A stretch of DNA of 64,000 bases from Curtobacterium pusillum (GCA_002025645.1 CP018783.1:1488001-1552000); one strand, 5' to 3'; shown: positions 1 to 8,553, numbered from the stretch's first letter. Numbers and translations are program-made. The notes: generated by a model not told the origin, from the letters alone.

Positions 1-338
1 AGCCACCCGAGCGGCTGGATGTCGTTGACGACTGCGGCCGCGCACGAGCAGACGACGAGCGCGGCGACGAGCGCGACGAACCGCACGCCGGGAGCACGGC
101 GGCGGACGGCGAGCATCGTGCCGACGAGCACGGCGGCGACCAGGACTCCGGAGACCCACCACGCCACACCCTGCACGAGCGGACGCATGGCGAGGGCCGC
201 GATGAGGACGGGCACCGGGGCGAGCGCGACCACCCACGGGTTCGGGGAGTCGGGGCGGTCCTGCCGCGCCGACGCGCGGTCGCTGTCCGCGCGTGCGGAC
301 GATGGAGGCGCCGCCGGGCGGGTCGAGACGCCGCTCAC
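1..338 (-). CDS. Membrane protein, probable N-terminus of a TgpA/transglutaminase-like protein (partial)
   Basis: Reading the minus strand from a GTG at 338, an open frame runs off the left edge of the window (about 112 codons visible). It begins with a polar Ser/Ala/Arg-rich stretch of about 32 residues. Three hydrophobic segments follow (around residues 35-52, 58-75 and 83-102), so it is an integral membrane protein. The start overlaps the stop of the DUF58 gene by four bases (GTGA), which implies translational coupling. A MoxR ATPase, a DUF58 protein and then a multi-pass protein with a transglutaminase core is a common actinobacterial operon, so the missing part may be that protein. The catalytic domain is outside the window, so the assignment rests on context only. 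Confidence 0.6.
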   Translation of the reverse strand, partial: MSGVSTRPAAPPSSARADSDRASARQDRPDSPNPWVVALAPVPVLIAALAMRPLVQGVAWWVSGVLVAAVLVGTMLAVRRRAPGVRFVALVAALVVCSCAAAVVNDIQPLGW

Positions 339-1666
339 CGGAGGCTCCCGGGGGCGTGCGCGCCGGCGACGGGGACCACGAGCGTCCGCCAGCCGCCGCG
401 GTCCAGGATGCCGCGCACCACCGGGTCGGGCGGCACGATGGTCGCCAGGATGCCGCGGCTCGACCCGGTCGTCGCGGAGACGAGTTCGGCGGCCTGCTCG
501 GCCGTGCAGTGCCCGGTGACGACCGCGGTCATGCCGTGGACGTCGCGTCCGCGCACGTCGGGCAGGACCTCGGTGACCTCACGCGCATCGGAACGGACCC
601 GCACGTCGGCGAGCCCGACCAGCACGTCGGTCAGGCCACCGGCGTCGCCCGCGTGCCGGGTGCTGCCGGCCGGGCCGTCGCTGACGAGCAGGACGCGGGA
701 CGTCCGGGCGGCGAGGGCCCGCGCTACGCTGGCGGCCACGACGACCGCGTGCTCGAAGGCCGCGTCGCCGCCGAGGTCGGAGAGCTCAGCGAGGTCGTCG
801 CGACCGAGCCGCTGGTACGACTCGCGTCGGACGTCGAGGGCGATGACGGCCTCCGGCGGCTGGGCCTGCGTGGTCTGCCGGACGTGGAGCTCCCCGCGCC
901 GTGCGCTCTGGGCCCAGTGCACGCGTCGGATCGGGTCGCCGGGGCGGTAGGGCCGCAGTTCGCTGTCGTCCGCCGACCCACCCTGGCCGACCCGGCCCTC
1001 GTCCGCGGAGACGGCACCGGCGAGCGCTCCCGTCTCGATCGCACCGAGCGGTGTCGTCGCCGGGACGACCACGACCTCTTCCGCGGGGACCACGGGGCGG
1101 TCGATCCGGAGCAGGCCGAACGGGTCCTCCACCCGGATCGTGACGGGCCCGACGAGGCTCCGACCACGGTGCATCGCCAGGGCCTCGACGTCGAGGACGG
1201 CCGGCGGCACGTTCGGTCCGACGGCCGCGTACGTCTCGGCGGTGGACACGCTCACGAGGCCGTCGTCGAGCTGCTCGCGCACGAGCAGCGTCGACCGCGG
1301 ACCGATCGGCAGGCTCGTGCCACGGAGCGTGATGCGCTCCCGGTAGACCTCGCCGACCTGGACGATCGCGCGTGCCGTGCCCCGACTGCCGCGCAGTGGA
1401 GCGGCCACGACGAACGCCATCACGACGCCGAGCACCACGAGGACGAGCAGGAGCAACCCGGCCGACACCGCCACGCTCGTGGTGCCGACGAGGCCTCCGC
1501 CGACGAGTCCGATGCCGACGGCGATGACGGTCCACCCGCGGCCCGTCGGCCGCGGGAACGGCGTCCGCCGCAGCAGTGCGAGCCCCCGGCGGCCGTAGCG
1601 TGCCGCCGTCGAGCGCGCGGCACCGGCACGCAGGGCGAACGACGACGGTGCCGAGGGACCGGACAT
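335..1666 (-). CDS. DUF58 domain protein
   Basis: This 443-residue protein has an arginine-rich N-terminus and two adjacent hydrophobic segments (about residues 45-90). A large soluble part follows. The DUF58 signature YRPGDPIRRVHW followed by SARRGELHVRQ lies near residues 238-262. DUF58 proteins resemble von Willebrand factor A folds and travel with MoxR ATPases; their biochemical role is not settled. The ATG at 1666 overlaps the MoxR stop by one base (TGATG) and its stop overlaps the next start by four. It is therefore the middle gene of a three-gene operon. Length and motif agree with the family. Confidence 0.9.
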   Translation of the reverse strand: MSGPSAPSSFALRAGAARSTAARYGRRGLALLRRTPFPRPTGRGWTVIAVGIGLVGGGLVGTTSVAVSAGLLLLVLVVLGVVMAFVVAAPLRGSRGTARAIVQVGEVYRERITLRGTSLPIGPRSTLLVREQLDDGLVSVSTAETYAAVGPNVPPAVLDVEALAMHRGRSLVGPVTIRVEDPFGLLRIDRPVVPAEEVVVVPATTPLGAIETGALAGAVSADEGRVGQGGSADDSELRPYRPGDPIRRVHWAQSARRGELHVRQTTQAQPPEAVIALDVRRESYQRLGRDDLAELSDLGGDAAFEHAVVVAASVARALAARTSRVLLVSDGPAGSTRHAGDAGGLTDVLVGLADVRVRSDAREVTEVLPDVRGRDVHGMTAVVTGHCTAEQAAELVSATTGSSRGILATIVPPDPVVRGILDRGGWRTLVVPVAGAHAPGSLR

Positions 1667-2658
1667 CAGGAGCGGACGGGTGTGGCAGTGAAGGGCACGG
1701 CGGTGTCGGACACGATGCGCACCACGATCTCGCGGACGGTGTCGTCGCCGGTGCCCCCGAGGCCGCGGGCGACCGGGACGAGTCGGTGGGCGAGGATGAC
1801 CGGCGCGAGCACCGCGACGTCGTCCGGGGTGACGAACGGCCGACCGAGCAGCGCGGCGTGGGCGCGGGCGGCCTGGGCGAGGTGCAGCGTGGCACGCGGG
1901 CTCGCGCCGAGCACGATGTCCGGGTGCGTGCGGGTGGCCCGGACGATCGCGACGATGTACGCCTCGACGTCGGGAGCGATGTGCACGGTGCGCACGGAGT
2001 GGATGAGGTCGCGGAGCGTGTCGACGTCGACGATCGGCCGCAGGTGCGCCAGTGGGTCGCCACCGCCGCGGTTCGTCAGCATCTGCCGTTCGGCGTCGGC
2101 GCTCGGGTACCCCATGGTCAGGCGCGCCATGAAGCGGTCGCGCTGGGCCTCGGGCAGCGGGTACGTGCCCTCCATGTCGATGGGGTTCTGCGTCGCCACG
2201 ATCATGAACGGGCTGTCCAGCTTCCGCGTCACGCCGTCCACGGTCACCTGCGCCTCGGCCATCGCCTCGAGCAGCGCCGACTGGGTCTTCGGACTCGTGC
2301 GGTTGATCTCGTCGCCGATGACGACGTTCGCGAACACCGGGCCGGGCGAGAACCGGAACGTGCCGGAGGACTGGTCGAAGATGTTCACGCCCGTGACGTC
2401 CGACGGCAGCATGTCCGAGGTGAACTGGATGCGGTTGACCGACCCGCCGACCGATGCACCGAGCGCCTTCGCGAGCACCGTCTTGCCGACGCCGGGGACG
2501 TCCTCGACGAGCAGGTGCCCCTCGGCGAGCATGACCGTCAACGCGGTGCGGATGGCCTCGGCCTTGCCGTCGACGACGGTGGAGACGGCCGCGATGACGT
2601 CGTCACCGACGTCCCGGATGCGCTCGATCGGGAAGGCGGGGTCGGTCGGTTCCGGCAC
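1666..2658 (-). CDS. MoxR family AAA+ ATPase
   Basis: This 330-residue AAA+ ATPase has Walker A GVGKT at residues 56-60 and Walker B VVIGDEINR about 60 residues later. The stretch after Walker B, with NPIDMEGTYPLPEAQRDRF, is typical of MoxR. MoxR ATPases are thought to act as chaperones that assemble or activate partner complexes, usually with the VWA/DUF58 proteins encoded next to them, as here. The GTG start at 2658 is chosen because GAGGAGG lies just upstream. It leads the operon MoxR - DUF58 - membrane protein. Confidence 0.93.
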   Translation of the reverse strand: MPEPTDPAFPIERIRDVGDDVIAAVSTVVDGKAEAIRTALTVMLAEGHLLVEDVPGVGKTVLAKALGASVGGSVNRIQFTSDMLPSDVTGVNIFDQSSGTFRFSPGPVFANVVIGDEINRTSPKTQSALLEAMAEAQVTVDGVTRKLDSPFMIVATQNPIDMEGTYPLPEAQRDRFMARLTMGYPSADAERQMLTNRGGGDPLAHLRPIVDVDTLRDLIHSVRTVHIAPDVEAYIVAIVRATRTHPDIVLGASPRATLHLAQAARAHAALLGRPFVTPDDVAVLAPVILAHRLVPVARGLGGTGDDTVREIVVRIVSDTAVPFTATPVRS

Positions 2659-2760
2659 GCAGGCCTCCTCGTCTCGGGACAGGTGTCGTGCATGCTACAA
2701 CGGCCCGGTGACAGCGCCCGGAGGATGCGTCACCCACTGGGTCACCGGACACACGGCGAC

Positions 2761-2818
2761 GGACTGGAGGCGCGCCCAGCGTGAGCCGATCGGCTCACGC
2801 TGGTCGCGCCTCCAGTCC
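2761..2818. repeat. Palindromic repeat GGACTGGAGGC family, copy 1
   Basis: This is a 58-base inverted repeat with two 29-base arms and one mismatched pair. The outer arm is GGACTGGAGGCGCG and the inner arm is CCAGCGTGAGCCGAT. It lies 15 bases beyond the stop of the isomerase gene at 2834, so it can act as that operon's transcription terminator. The outer arm recurs at six other places in the window. Confidence 0.9.
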
Positions 2819-2833
2819 GGTTCCCGCACCGCG

Positions 2834-3838
2834 TCAGACGCGAGCCGCCAGCGACGCGTCGGCGGCCAGCAGGACGCGCGCCGCCACGGCGACGCCTTCC
2901 TCTCGCCCGAGCTCGGTGTCCTCGTGCTCGATGTTCACCCACATGTCCGGGTCGACCTCGCGCAGGGCCTCGAGGAACGCCGACCAGTACGCCTCGTCGT
3001 GCCCCTTGCCGAGTGCGACGAAGTCCCAGGCCGACGGCTTCGGCCACTCGTTCGCCCACTCGTCGCCGCCGAGGTTCGTGCGCGGCTCGTCCGGCGACAG
3101 CCGTCGGAACGAGTTGTCGAGCACCCCGTTGATCGCGGCGTGCGGGTTGATCCGGACGTCCTTCGCGGCGGCGTGGAACACGAGCGGCCCGAGGTCGCGG
3201 ACGACCGCCACCGGGTCCATCTGCTGCCAGAACAGGTGCGATGCGTCGAGCTCGACGCCCACGTTGGTCAGCCCACCACGCTCGACGAGCTCGCGGATCG
3301 TCGCCGGGTTGAAGACGACGTTCTGCGGGTGCAGCTCGAGCGCGACCTTCACGCCGTGCTCCCGGGCGAGGGCGTCGATCTCCTGCCAGAACGGCACCGC
3401 AACGCTCCACTGGTACTCGATCACGTCGAGCGCCGCGGAGTTCCATGCGTTCACGATCCAGTTCGGACGCGTGCCACCGGGCTCGCCCGCGGGCAGACCC
3501 GACATGGTGACGACGCGGTCCTGGCCGAGGCGTGCGGCGAGGCGGATGCTGCGACGGATGTCCTCCGCGTGCTCCGGCCCGATCGCGGGGTCCGGGTGCA
3601 GCGGGTTGCCGTTGCAGTTCAGGCCGGCGATCGAGACGCCGGTCCCGTCGAACTGCGCGAGGAAGGCGTCGCGGGCCTCGTCGTCGTCGAGGATCTCGTC
3701 GACGTTCGGCACGTGCACGGGCGGCAGGAAGCCGCCGGTGTTGAGCTCGATCCCGGTGAGCCCGTTGCCCGCGATGGCCTCGAGCGCCGCGGCGAGCGGG
3801 CGGTCGTGGAAGATCGCGTTGTAGAGACCGAGCTTCAT
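2834..3838 (-). CDS. Sugar phosphate isomerase/epimerase (xylose isomerase-like TIM barrel)
   Basis: This 334-residue protein belongs to the AP endonuclease 2/xylose-isomerase-like TIM-barrel family, which holds IolE, IolI and sugar epimerases. The start KLGLYNAIFHDRPL, the strand-end residues in VALELHPQNV and VGVELDASHLFWQ, and the late VNIEHED are the expected metal-binding Glu, Asp and His positions. Its ATG overlaps the stop of the MocA-type oxidoreductase by four bases (ATGA), so the two are co-translated. Together with the divergent LacI regulator they look like a sugar or polyol breakdown operon. The substrate cannot be told from sequence. Palindrome copy 1 closes the operon. Confidence 0.88.
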   Translation of the reverse strand: MKLGLYNAIFHDRPLAAALEAIAGNGLTGIELNTGGFLPPVHVPNVDEILDDDEARDAFLAQFDGTGVSIAGLNCNGNPLHPDPAIGPEHAEDIRRSIRLAARLGQDRVVTMSGLPAGEPGGTRPNWIVNAWNSAALDVIEYQWSVAVPFWQEIDALAREHGVKVALELHPQNVVFNPATIRELVERGGLTNVGVELDASHLFWQQMDPVAVVRDLGPLVFHAAAKDVRINPHAAINGVLDNSFRRLSPDEPRTNLGGDEWANEWPKPSAWDFVALGKGHDEAYWSAFLEALREVDPDMWVNIEHEDTELGREEGVAVAARVLLAADASLAARV

Positions 3839-5049
3839 GCGTGCACTCCTGCCGTTGCGGTGAGGTCGACGGTCGCTCCCCCGTCGGCGGCGGACCGGGC
3901 CACCGCGTCGAGGACCTCCATGTTGTGGACGCCGTCGTCGAACGTGGCGTTCGCCGGCAGCGGGTCGGTCGTGTTGCCCACGACCTCGTCGAGGAAGGCA
4001 CGCGCCTGGTACTCGAACATCTGGTTCTGGCCCCAGCCGACACCGGGGGCGTCCATCGCCATGCCACCCGCGACGTAGGGGTGGTCCGGGCCGAGGACGA
4101 CCTGTCGGTACCCACCGAGTCGGGAGCCGTCGGACTGCAGGGCGAGGCCGATCTCGGACGCGCGCTCCTGGTCCCAGCGTGCGGCGCCGTTCTCGCAGAA
4201 CACCTCGACGACGAGGCCGTTCGGGTGCGACGTGGCGACACGCGACACCTCGAGCGAGCCCACCACCGAGCCGTCGCCGAAGCGGGCATTGAAGGTGGCG
4301 TAGTCGTCGTTCTCGACGTCGGCGAACTCACCGGTCAGCGGGACGGCCTGGCCGCGCAGGGCGAACCCGGCGGCGATCGGGCGCTTCGTGATGGCGGTCG
4401 TGAACATGCCGCCGTTGACGCTCTGCACCTCGCCGGCCAGGAACTCGGCCACGTACGCGAGGTGCGAGCCGACGTCAGCGAGGGCTCCGGTACCCGGGGC
4501 TCCCGCGAAGCGCCACGAGAACGGGACGTCGGGCGAGGAGCCGTAGTCGGTCCAGTAGCGGGCGGAGACGTGCAGGACGCGACCGAGGGTGCCGTCCTCG
4601 ACGAGCTGCTTGATCGCGGCGAGCCCCGGGGCGCGGCGGTAGGTGAAGCCGACGCGGGCCGTCAACCCACGCGGCGCTGCGTCACGAGCGGCGTCCGCCA
4701 TCGCCCGCGCGTCCTCGAGCGAGTCCGACAGCGGCTTCTCGCACAGGACGTGCTTGCCGGCGGCGAGCAGCCCCTCGACGATCTCGCGGTGGAGCTTGTT
4801 CGCGACGACGACGCTCACCACGTCGATGTCGTCCGCCTCGGCGATCGCTCGCCAGTCGGTGTCGTGCCGGGCGTACCCGAAGCGCTGCGCGGACTCGGCC
4901 GCCAGTGGTTCGTAGACGTCGCCGATCGACACGAGCCGCACCGGCGGCAGCGTCGATCCGAAGAGGGACGGTGCGTTCCGCCACGCGGCCATGTGGGCCT
5001 TGCCGGCCATGCCCGCGCCGATGACGGCGACGCCGATGCTGTCGCTCAT
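3835..5049 (-). CDS. Gfo/Idh/MocA family NAD(P)-dependent oxidoreductase
   Basis: This 404-residue protein has a Rossmann fold starting VAVIGAGMAGKAHM at residues 7-20. The family's catalytic EKP triad is at 104-106 (VLCEKPLS). A long C-terminal alpha/beta domain carries WTDYGSS and GTGALADVGSHL, which are typical of MocA-type inositol or sugar dehydrogenases. A longer frame continues to 5160, but the ATG at 5049 is preferred because GAAGGAG stands seven bases upstream and the LacI operator lies just beyond. It is the first gene of the two-gene operon with the isomerase. LacI repression is likely, through the palindrome at 5080-5097. Confidence 0.9.
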   Translation of the reverse strand: MSDSIGVAVIGAGMAGKAHMAAWRNAPSLFGSTLPPVRLVSIGDVYEPLAAESAQRFGYARHDTDWRAIAEADDIDVVSVVVANKLHREIVEGLLAAGKHVLCEKPLSDSLEDARAMADAARDAAPRGLTARVGFTYRRAPGLAAIKQLVEDGTLGRVLHVSARYWTDYGSSPDVPFSWRFAGAPGTGALADVGSHLAYVAEFLAGEVQSVNGGMFTTAITKRPIAAGFALRGQAVPLTGEFADVENDDYATFNARFGDGSVVGSLEVSRVATSHPNGLVVEVFCENGAARWDQERASEIGLALQSDGSRLGGYRQVVLGPDHPYVAGGMAMDAPGVGWGQNQMFEYQARAFLDEVVGNTTDPLPANATFDDGVHNMEVLDAVARSAADGGATVDLTATAGVHA

Positions 5050-5079
5050 GTTCTCTCCTTCGAGAAGGTGTGATGCGGA

Positions 5080-5097
5080 TTCTGGAACGTTCCAGAA
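5080..5097. promoter_or_regulatory. LacI-type operator palindrome
   Basis: TTCTGGAACGTTCCAGAA is a perfect 18-base palindrome. It lies in the 98-base gap between the divergent MocA oxidoreductase and LacI genes. Size, symmetry and central CG are typical of LacI-family operators. It most likely binds the LacI protein encoded at 5148 and represses both directions. Confidence 0.88.
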
Positions 5098-5147
5098 CGT
5101 GTGGCTAGACTGTAGCCCCACCACCCCATGTCCTGTCAAGGAGCCGC

Positions 5148-6143
5148 GTGTCCCGACCACCGACGATCATCGACGTCGCCACCCGCGCCGGGGTCTCGAA
5201 GTCGCTCGTCTCGATGGTCATGCGCGACGACCCCGGGGTCTCCGACGCCCGGCGGTCCGCGGTCCTCGCCGCCGCTGCAGAGCTCGGGTACCGCCCGAAC
5301 CGCGCCGCCGCGATCCTCGCCGGCACCCGCACCCGCACGATCGGTGTCGTCGTCGACGACTTCCGGAACCCCTGGTACGTCCCGATGCTCGACGGCGTAC
5401 GCGAGGCCCTCGCCCCGCACGGCCTCCGCCTGACCCTGGCCGACACGCGCGCCAACGCCCACCTCGACTCTTCGCCGTTCGACGACCTCGTGTCACTCCG
5501 GGTGGACGGAGTGATCCTCGCTGCCGAGGGCTTCCCCGACCTCGTCGTCCCCGCGGACACCCCCGTCGTCATCGCGGGTGAGCGCGCCGAGGTGCCCGGC
5601 GGCCTGGACGTCGTCGCCTCCGACGAAGCCGCCGGCGGCCGGTTGGCAGCGGACCACCTCATCGGACTCGGTCACCGCCGCATCGTCCACATCACCGGTT
5701 CCGGAGGCCCGGCCGCCGTCCGCCGCGCCGCCACCGTCGCGCGGATGGTCGAGTCCGGCATCGAGCCCCTGGTGTTCGGCGACGGCCCGACCTCGGAGCA
5801 GACCGGCTACCAGGGCACCCGTCGCGCGCTGCAGGACCACCCTGACCTGACCGCCGTGTTCGCCGCGAACGACGTCATGGCGATGGGAGCGATCGCCGCG
5901 GTGCGCGAAGCTGGCCTCCGGGTACCGGAGGACGTGTCGGTGGTCGGCAACGACGAGACCCCGCTCGCGGCGTCACCCCTGCTGCGCCTGACCACGGTCG
6001 ACCCGCACAACGACGAGGTCGGGCGGCTGGCGGCGAACCGGCTCGTCGAACTCATCGGTGCGACCGAGCGCCCGGAGCCGACACGGGTCCTCGTGCCGCC
6101 GTCGCTCGTGATCCGCTCGACGACCGCTCCCCCGCGCGCGTGA
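5148..6143 (+). CDS. LacI family transcriptional regulator
   Basis: This 331-residue protein has an N-terminal helix-turn-helix (IIDVATRAGVSKSLVSMVMR, about residues 7-26). The hinge helix YRPNRAAAILAG follows, and then a periplasmic-binding-protein-like sensor domain with the usual VFAANDVMAMGAI and VSVVGNDETPLA motifs. The GTG start follows AAGGAG. It is divergent from the oxidoreductase/isomerase operon and shares the perfect operator at 5080-5097, so it most likely represses that operon and itself. The ligand is probably a sugar or polyol; which one is unknown. Confidence 0.93.
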   Translation: MSRPPTIIDVATRAGVSKSLVSMVMRDDPGVSDARRSAVLAAAAELGYRPNRAAAILAGTRTRTIGVVVDDFRNPWYVPMLDGVREALAPHGLRLTLADTRANAHLDSSPFDDLVSLRVDGVILAAEGFPDLVVPADTPVVIAGERAEVPGGLDVVASDEAAGGRLAADHLIGLGHRRIVHITGSGGPAAVRRAATVARMVESGIEPLVFGDGPTSEQTGYQGTRRALQDHPDLTAVFAANDVMAMGAIAAVREAGLRVPEDVSVVGNDETPLAASPLLRLTTVDPHNDEVGRLAANRLVELIGATERPEPTRVLVPPSLVIRSTTAPPRA

Positions 6144-6150
6144 CGGCGAC

Positions 6151-6261
6151 TCAGCTGGTGGTCGCCACCGCTGCGGTCGTGTCTGCCACCGTCGTCGACG
6201 AGAACTGCAGGTAGTCGACGTGCGGGACCACCGTGATCGTGATCGATGCGTCGTTGTCCAT
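6151..6261 (-). CDS. Small 36-residue peptide, function unknown
   Basis: A 37-codon frame starts with ATG at 6261, preceded by a clear GAGGAG ribosome site about seven bases upstream. The peptide begins MDNDASITITVVPHVDYLQF and ends in a Ser/Thr/Ala/Val-rich tail (SSTTVADTTAAVATTS). It has no cysteine, lysine or arginine and no hydrophobic signal segment. It stands alone between the LacI gene and a divergent small zinc-ribbon protein, with a comparatively AT-rich leader. A Ser/Thr-rich tail is compatible with a ribosomally made, modified peptide precursor, but no modification enzyme is adjacent, so that is speculation. The good ribosome site is the main support. Confidence 0.5.
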   Translation of the reverse strand: MDNDASITITVVPHVDYLQFSSTTVADTTAAVATTS

Positions 6262-6341
6262 GGATCCCACTCCTCACCCTCGAGACTGCCTTCCAGCACC
6301 GTATCCACGCCACCCATCTGATCTGAATGCATTTCGTATGC

Positions 6342-6359
6342 TCGTTACAGGGTCGTTAC
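6342..6359. promoter_or_regulatory. Direct repeat TCGTTAC x2, candidate regulator site
   Basis: TCGTTAC occurs at 6342-6348 and again at 6353-6359, 11 bases apart, in the divergent region between the 36-residue peptide gene and the small protein at 6392. Repeats on the same face of the helix at 11-base spacing are typical of OmpR/PhoB-type response regulators. The surrounding stretch is AT-richer than the rest of the window. Confidence 0.4.
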
Positions 6360-6391
6360 CCGAACGAGAGCGGAGAACCTACGCTGGGGTG

Positions 6392-6754
6392 ATGCTCTCC
6401 CGACGTGAGGCCGCCGTCCGGCTCGACATCCCCCTCGAGATGGCGACCCACCACGGGATCCCGCCGCGTCTCAGCGAGGCCGACCTGGCGGCGATCGAGC
6501 AGGACCCGCCCGCCTGGCTCGTGCAGTCACGCGCCAACCGCACCGGCGGTAAGAAGGTCTGGGTGCGCCTGGAGTGCGCGGTCTGCGGGTACAGCGAGAC
6601 CGCACGGCCGAAGAAGTGGTGGCCCGACTGGGACCACCTGATGTGCGACTACCACGCCCCCTACCAGGCGCCGGAACCCACCGCAGGGTTCACCCGCCGC
6701 GAGGTCGACGGCGTGGGCAGCCGGTTCGTCGCACTCGTCGACGAGCGTCCCTAG
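6392..6754 (+). CDS. Conserved small protein with CxxC...CxxH zinc-ribbon-like motif
   Basis: This 120-residue protein starts MLSRREAAVRLDIPLEMA. I do not recognise a named family. It has CAVC at about residues 67-70 and CDYH at about 88-91, separated by WWPDWDHLM, which would suit a structural zinc site. The N-terminal third looks helical and could hold an HTH-like element. A TACGCT -10 box at 6380-6385 ends six bases before the ATG (and three before an in-frame GTG at 6389). The gene is therefore probably transcribed without a leader. It is monocistronic and divergent from the 36-residue peptide. Confidence 0.75.
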   Translation: MLSRREAAVRLDIPLEMATHHGIPPRLSEADLAAIEQDPPAWLVQSRANRTGGKKVWVRLECAVCGYSETARPKKWWPDWDHLMCDYHAPYQAPEPTAGFTRREVDGVGSRFVALVDERP

Positions 6755-6761
6755 CGTCGTC

Positions 6762-7424
6762 TCAGTCGCGCAACTGCACCCAACGCCCCTCGGAGACCAC
6801 CCGCACCGAACCACCCTCGACCGCGATGGCGGTCTGCTCGTCGATGGCGTAGGCGGGCCCGTCGATGTCGGCAGCCCACCGCTCGGCGTGCTCGAGGGTG
6901 TTCTCCGGGAACGCGTCGAGGTGCGGGAAGACGGAGAAGTCGACGATCCCGAGTGTCCGGTCGTCGACGGCGCCGTGCCACTCGACGAAGGACGCACCGA
7001 TCCGCGGCGTCATGACCATGCTCCCGGCGCTCACGCCCACCCACACCCTGTCGGGCAAGGACGGCAGCACCTCGGCGAGCCCGGACGCCCGCATCCAGTG
7101 GCTCAGGTAGGTCGCGTCACCGCCGTCGACGAGCAGCACGTCCGCCTCACGCACCCAGGCCCCCCACCGTTCGACACCGATCGTCGGCAGCGCGGTGAGC
7201 TCCAGTACGCCGACCGAGGCCCACCCCAACCCGGCCAGGTACCGGGATTCACTCCCCCCGGCCACCAGGCTCCGCACGGAGGCCGGCCCGCACATCGGGT
7301 GCCCCCACTGCGCGGTCGGGATGACGAGCGCGTGACACTCCTCGACCGGTTTGCCGAGCATGTCCACGAGCGCGGTGTGGATCGTCGGGTTCGTCACGCC
7401 CCCTGAGGTCAGCAAGAGCTTCAC
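6762..7424 (-). CDS. Peptidase S51 family protein (dipeptidase E-like)
   Basis: This 220-residue protein starts KLLLTSGGVTN, and its nucleophile elbow VGVSAGSMVM fits the S51 Ser of dipeptidase E and cyanophycinase. VDGGDATYLSHWM precedes it and FPHLDAFPEN follows, matching the other conserved positions. The family hydrolyses Asp-X dipeptides or related isopeptides in the cytoplasm. The GTG at 7424 overlaps the stop of the GH18 lipoprotein gene by four bases, so the two are coupled. Its stop lies eight bases from the oppositely oriented gene ending at 6754. Confidence 0.85.
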   Translation of the reverse strand: MKLLLTSGGVTNPTIHTALVDMLGKPVEECHALVIPTAQWGHPMCGPASVRSLVAGGSESRYLAGLGWASVGVLELTALPTIGVERWGAWVREADVLLVDGGDATYLSHWMRASGLAEVLPSLPDRVWVGVSAGSMVMTPRIGASFVEWHGAVDDRTLGIVDFSVFPHLDAFPENTLEHAERWAADIDGPAYAIDEQTAIAVEGGSVRVVSEGRWVQLRD

Positions 7425-8509
7425 GTCGTCTCCGTCTCGGGCAGGGCCAGGGTGTTCAGGGACCAGAGTGCGACACCGTGCAGCCCGAGGTCCTCGGCGA
7501 GGGCGACTCGGGCGCGGTAGGACCGAGCGTCGGACCAGTGCAGTTCGCGTCCGTCGTCGAGCGCGGCCGACCACTCGCCGGTCCGGGCCGACCACGTCGC
7601 GGCACTCCCCGCCGCCGCACGCGCGGCGTCCGGGCTGAGCTGCGGGTCGCCGGAGCCACCCCACACGTAGCCGTACCCGGCGACGCCGAGGTCGATCCGG
7701 TCGGCCGGGACGCCGGAGCGTTCGGCCGCCGCGACCACGCGCTTCGCCCACGGCAGGGACCCGATCGTCCCGGCGTCGCTCCAGGGACCGTGCTGGTCGT
7801 AGGTCATCAGGACGAAGCGGTCGACGTGGTCCGCGAGCGCACCGAGGTCGTACCCGGTGTCGCGGTAGCCGCCTGCGCTCGTCGACGCCATCACCGCCAC
7901 CGACACCTCGGCGTCCTTCCCGAGCCGGTCGTGCACGGCAGTCCGGAGCGCAGCGGCGAACGCCACGAGTCCGGCACGGTCGCGACCCCGGAGCGACTCG
8001 AGGTCGATCTGCACCCCGCGCACGTGCTGCTCGGACGCGAGTTCCGCCAGGCGCGACGCGACCCGCGACCGGTTCCCGGCGTCGGAGAGCAGTGCCGTGC
8101 CGACCTCGGGCGAGAGGTCCCCGATCGACTCGGAGTAGTTGCTGACGAGCAGCTCCGGAGCCGCTCCACCGTCGGTCGCCGTCCGGGCGAGCGCCCCGAC
8201 GCCGGCCGGCAGGTCGTCCAGACCAGCGCCGTCGTCGGCGACGGTGACCCCGTCGATCCCGATCGTCGCCGCACGACGGGACGCGTCGGTCACCAGGCCG
8301 GCCGAGCCGTCACCCGGCTCGACGTACGCCTCGACGTACGCCTCGACGGCGAGACCAGCACCAGCACCGGCACCGGCACCAGCACCGGCACCAGCACCAG
8401 CACTGGAAACACCGCCGGCACTGCCGACATCCGACTCGGCGGCGCAGCCGCCGAGGACCAGCGCGACCACGACCGCACCGGTGACCACGAGACCCCTCCG
8501 CCGCACCAT
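7421..8509 (-). CDS. Glycoside hydrolase family 18-like lipoprotein
   Basis: This 362-residue exported lipoprotein has a signal peptide with a lipobox ending LGGC at about residue 21. An Ala-Gly dipeptide run follows, and then a tandem duplication VEAYVEAYVE. The rest is a GH18-type TIM barrel: GVQIDLES carries the catalytic DxE-like pair, and LMTYDQHGPWSDAG and a late ALWSLN follow the YaaH/chitinase-like pattern. A peptidoglycan or chitin-like substrate outside the membrane is plausible. ACCGTA (minus-strand TACGGT) at 8516-8521 is six bases from the ATG, supporting this start and a leaderless message. The sugar specificity is not visible. Confidence 0.82.
   Translation of the reverse strand: MVRRRGLVVTGAVVVALVLGGCAAESDVGSAGGVSSAGAGAGAGAGAGAGAGLAVEAYVEAYVEPGDGSAGLVTDASRRAATIGIDGVTVADDGAGLDDLPAGVGALARTATDGGAAPELLVSNYSESIGDLSPEVGTALLSDAGNRSRVASRLAELASEQHVRGVQIDLESLRGRDRAGLVAFAAALRTAVHDRLGKDAEVSVAVMASTSAGGYRDTGYDLGALADHVDRFVLMTYDQHGPWSDAGTIGSLPWAKRVVAAAERSGVPADRIDLGVAGYGYVWGGSGDPQLSPDAARAAAGSAATWSARTGEWSAALDDGRELHWSDARSYRARVALAEDLGLHGVALWSLNTLALPETETT
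8319..8402 (-). repeat. In-frame simple repeats in the GH18 lipoprotein gene
   Basis: CTCGACGTACGC is repeated twice in tandem at 8319-8342 and encodes the duplicated VEAY unit. At 8354-8402 a run of CACCAG/CACCGG hexamers encodes alternating Ala-Gly. All units are multiples of three, so length changes would alter only the linker after the lipid anchor. Confidence 0.85.
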
Positions 8510-8553
8510 CCGCACACCGTAGCGCGCGGGGCGGGGAGGAGCCGCGCCTCCCG

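Noticed and set aside
293..4078. A very long open frame on the plus strand opposite MoxR, DUF58 and the isomerase
   Set aside because: Its product is Arg/Gly/Asp-rich, low in complexity and crosses several real genes on the other strand. It is the usual shadow of codon bias in high-GC DNA.
8354..8402. Hexamer repeats in the GH18 lipoprotein as an on/off switch
   Set aside because: Units are multiples of three, so changes keep the frame and only alter an Ala-Gly linker.
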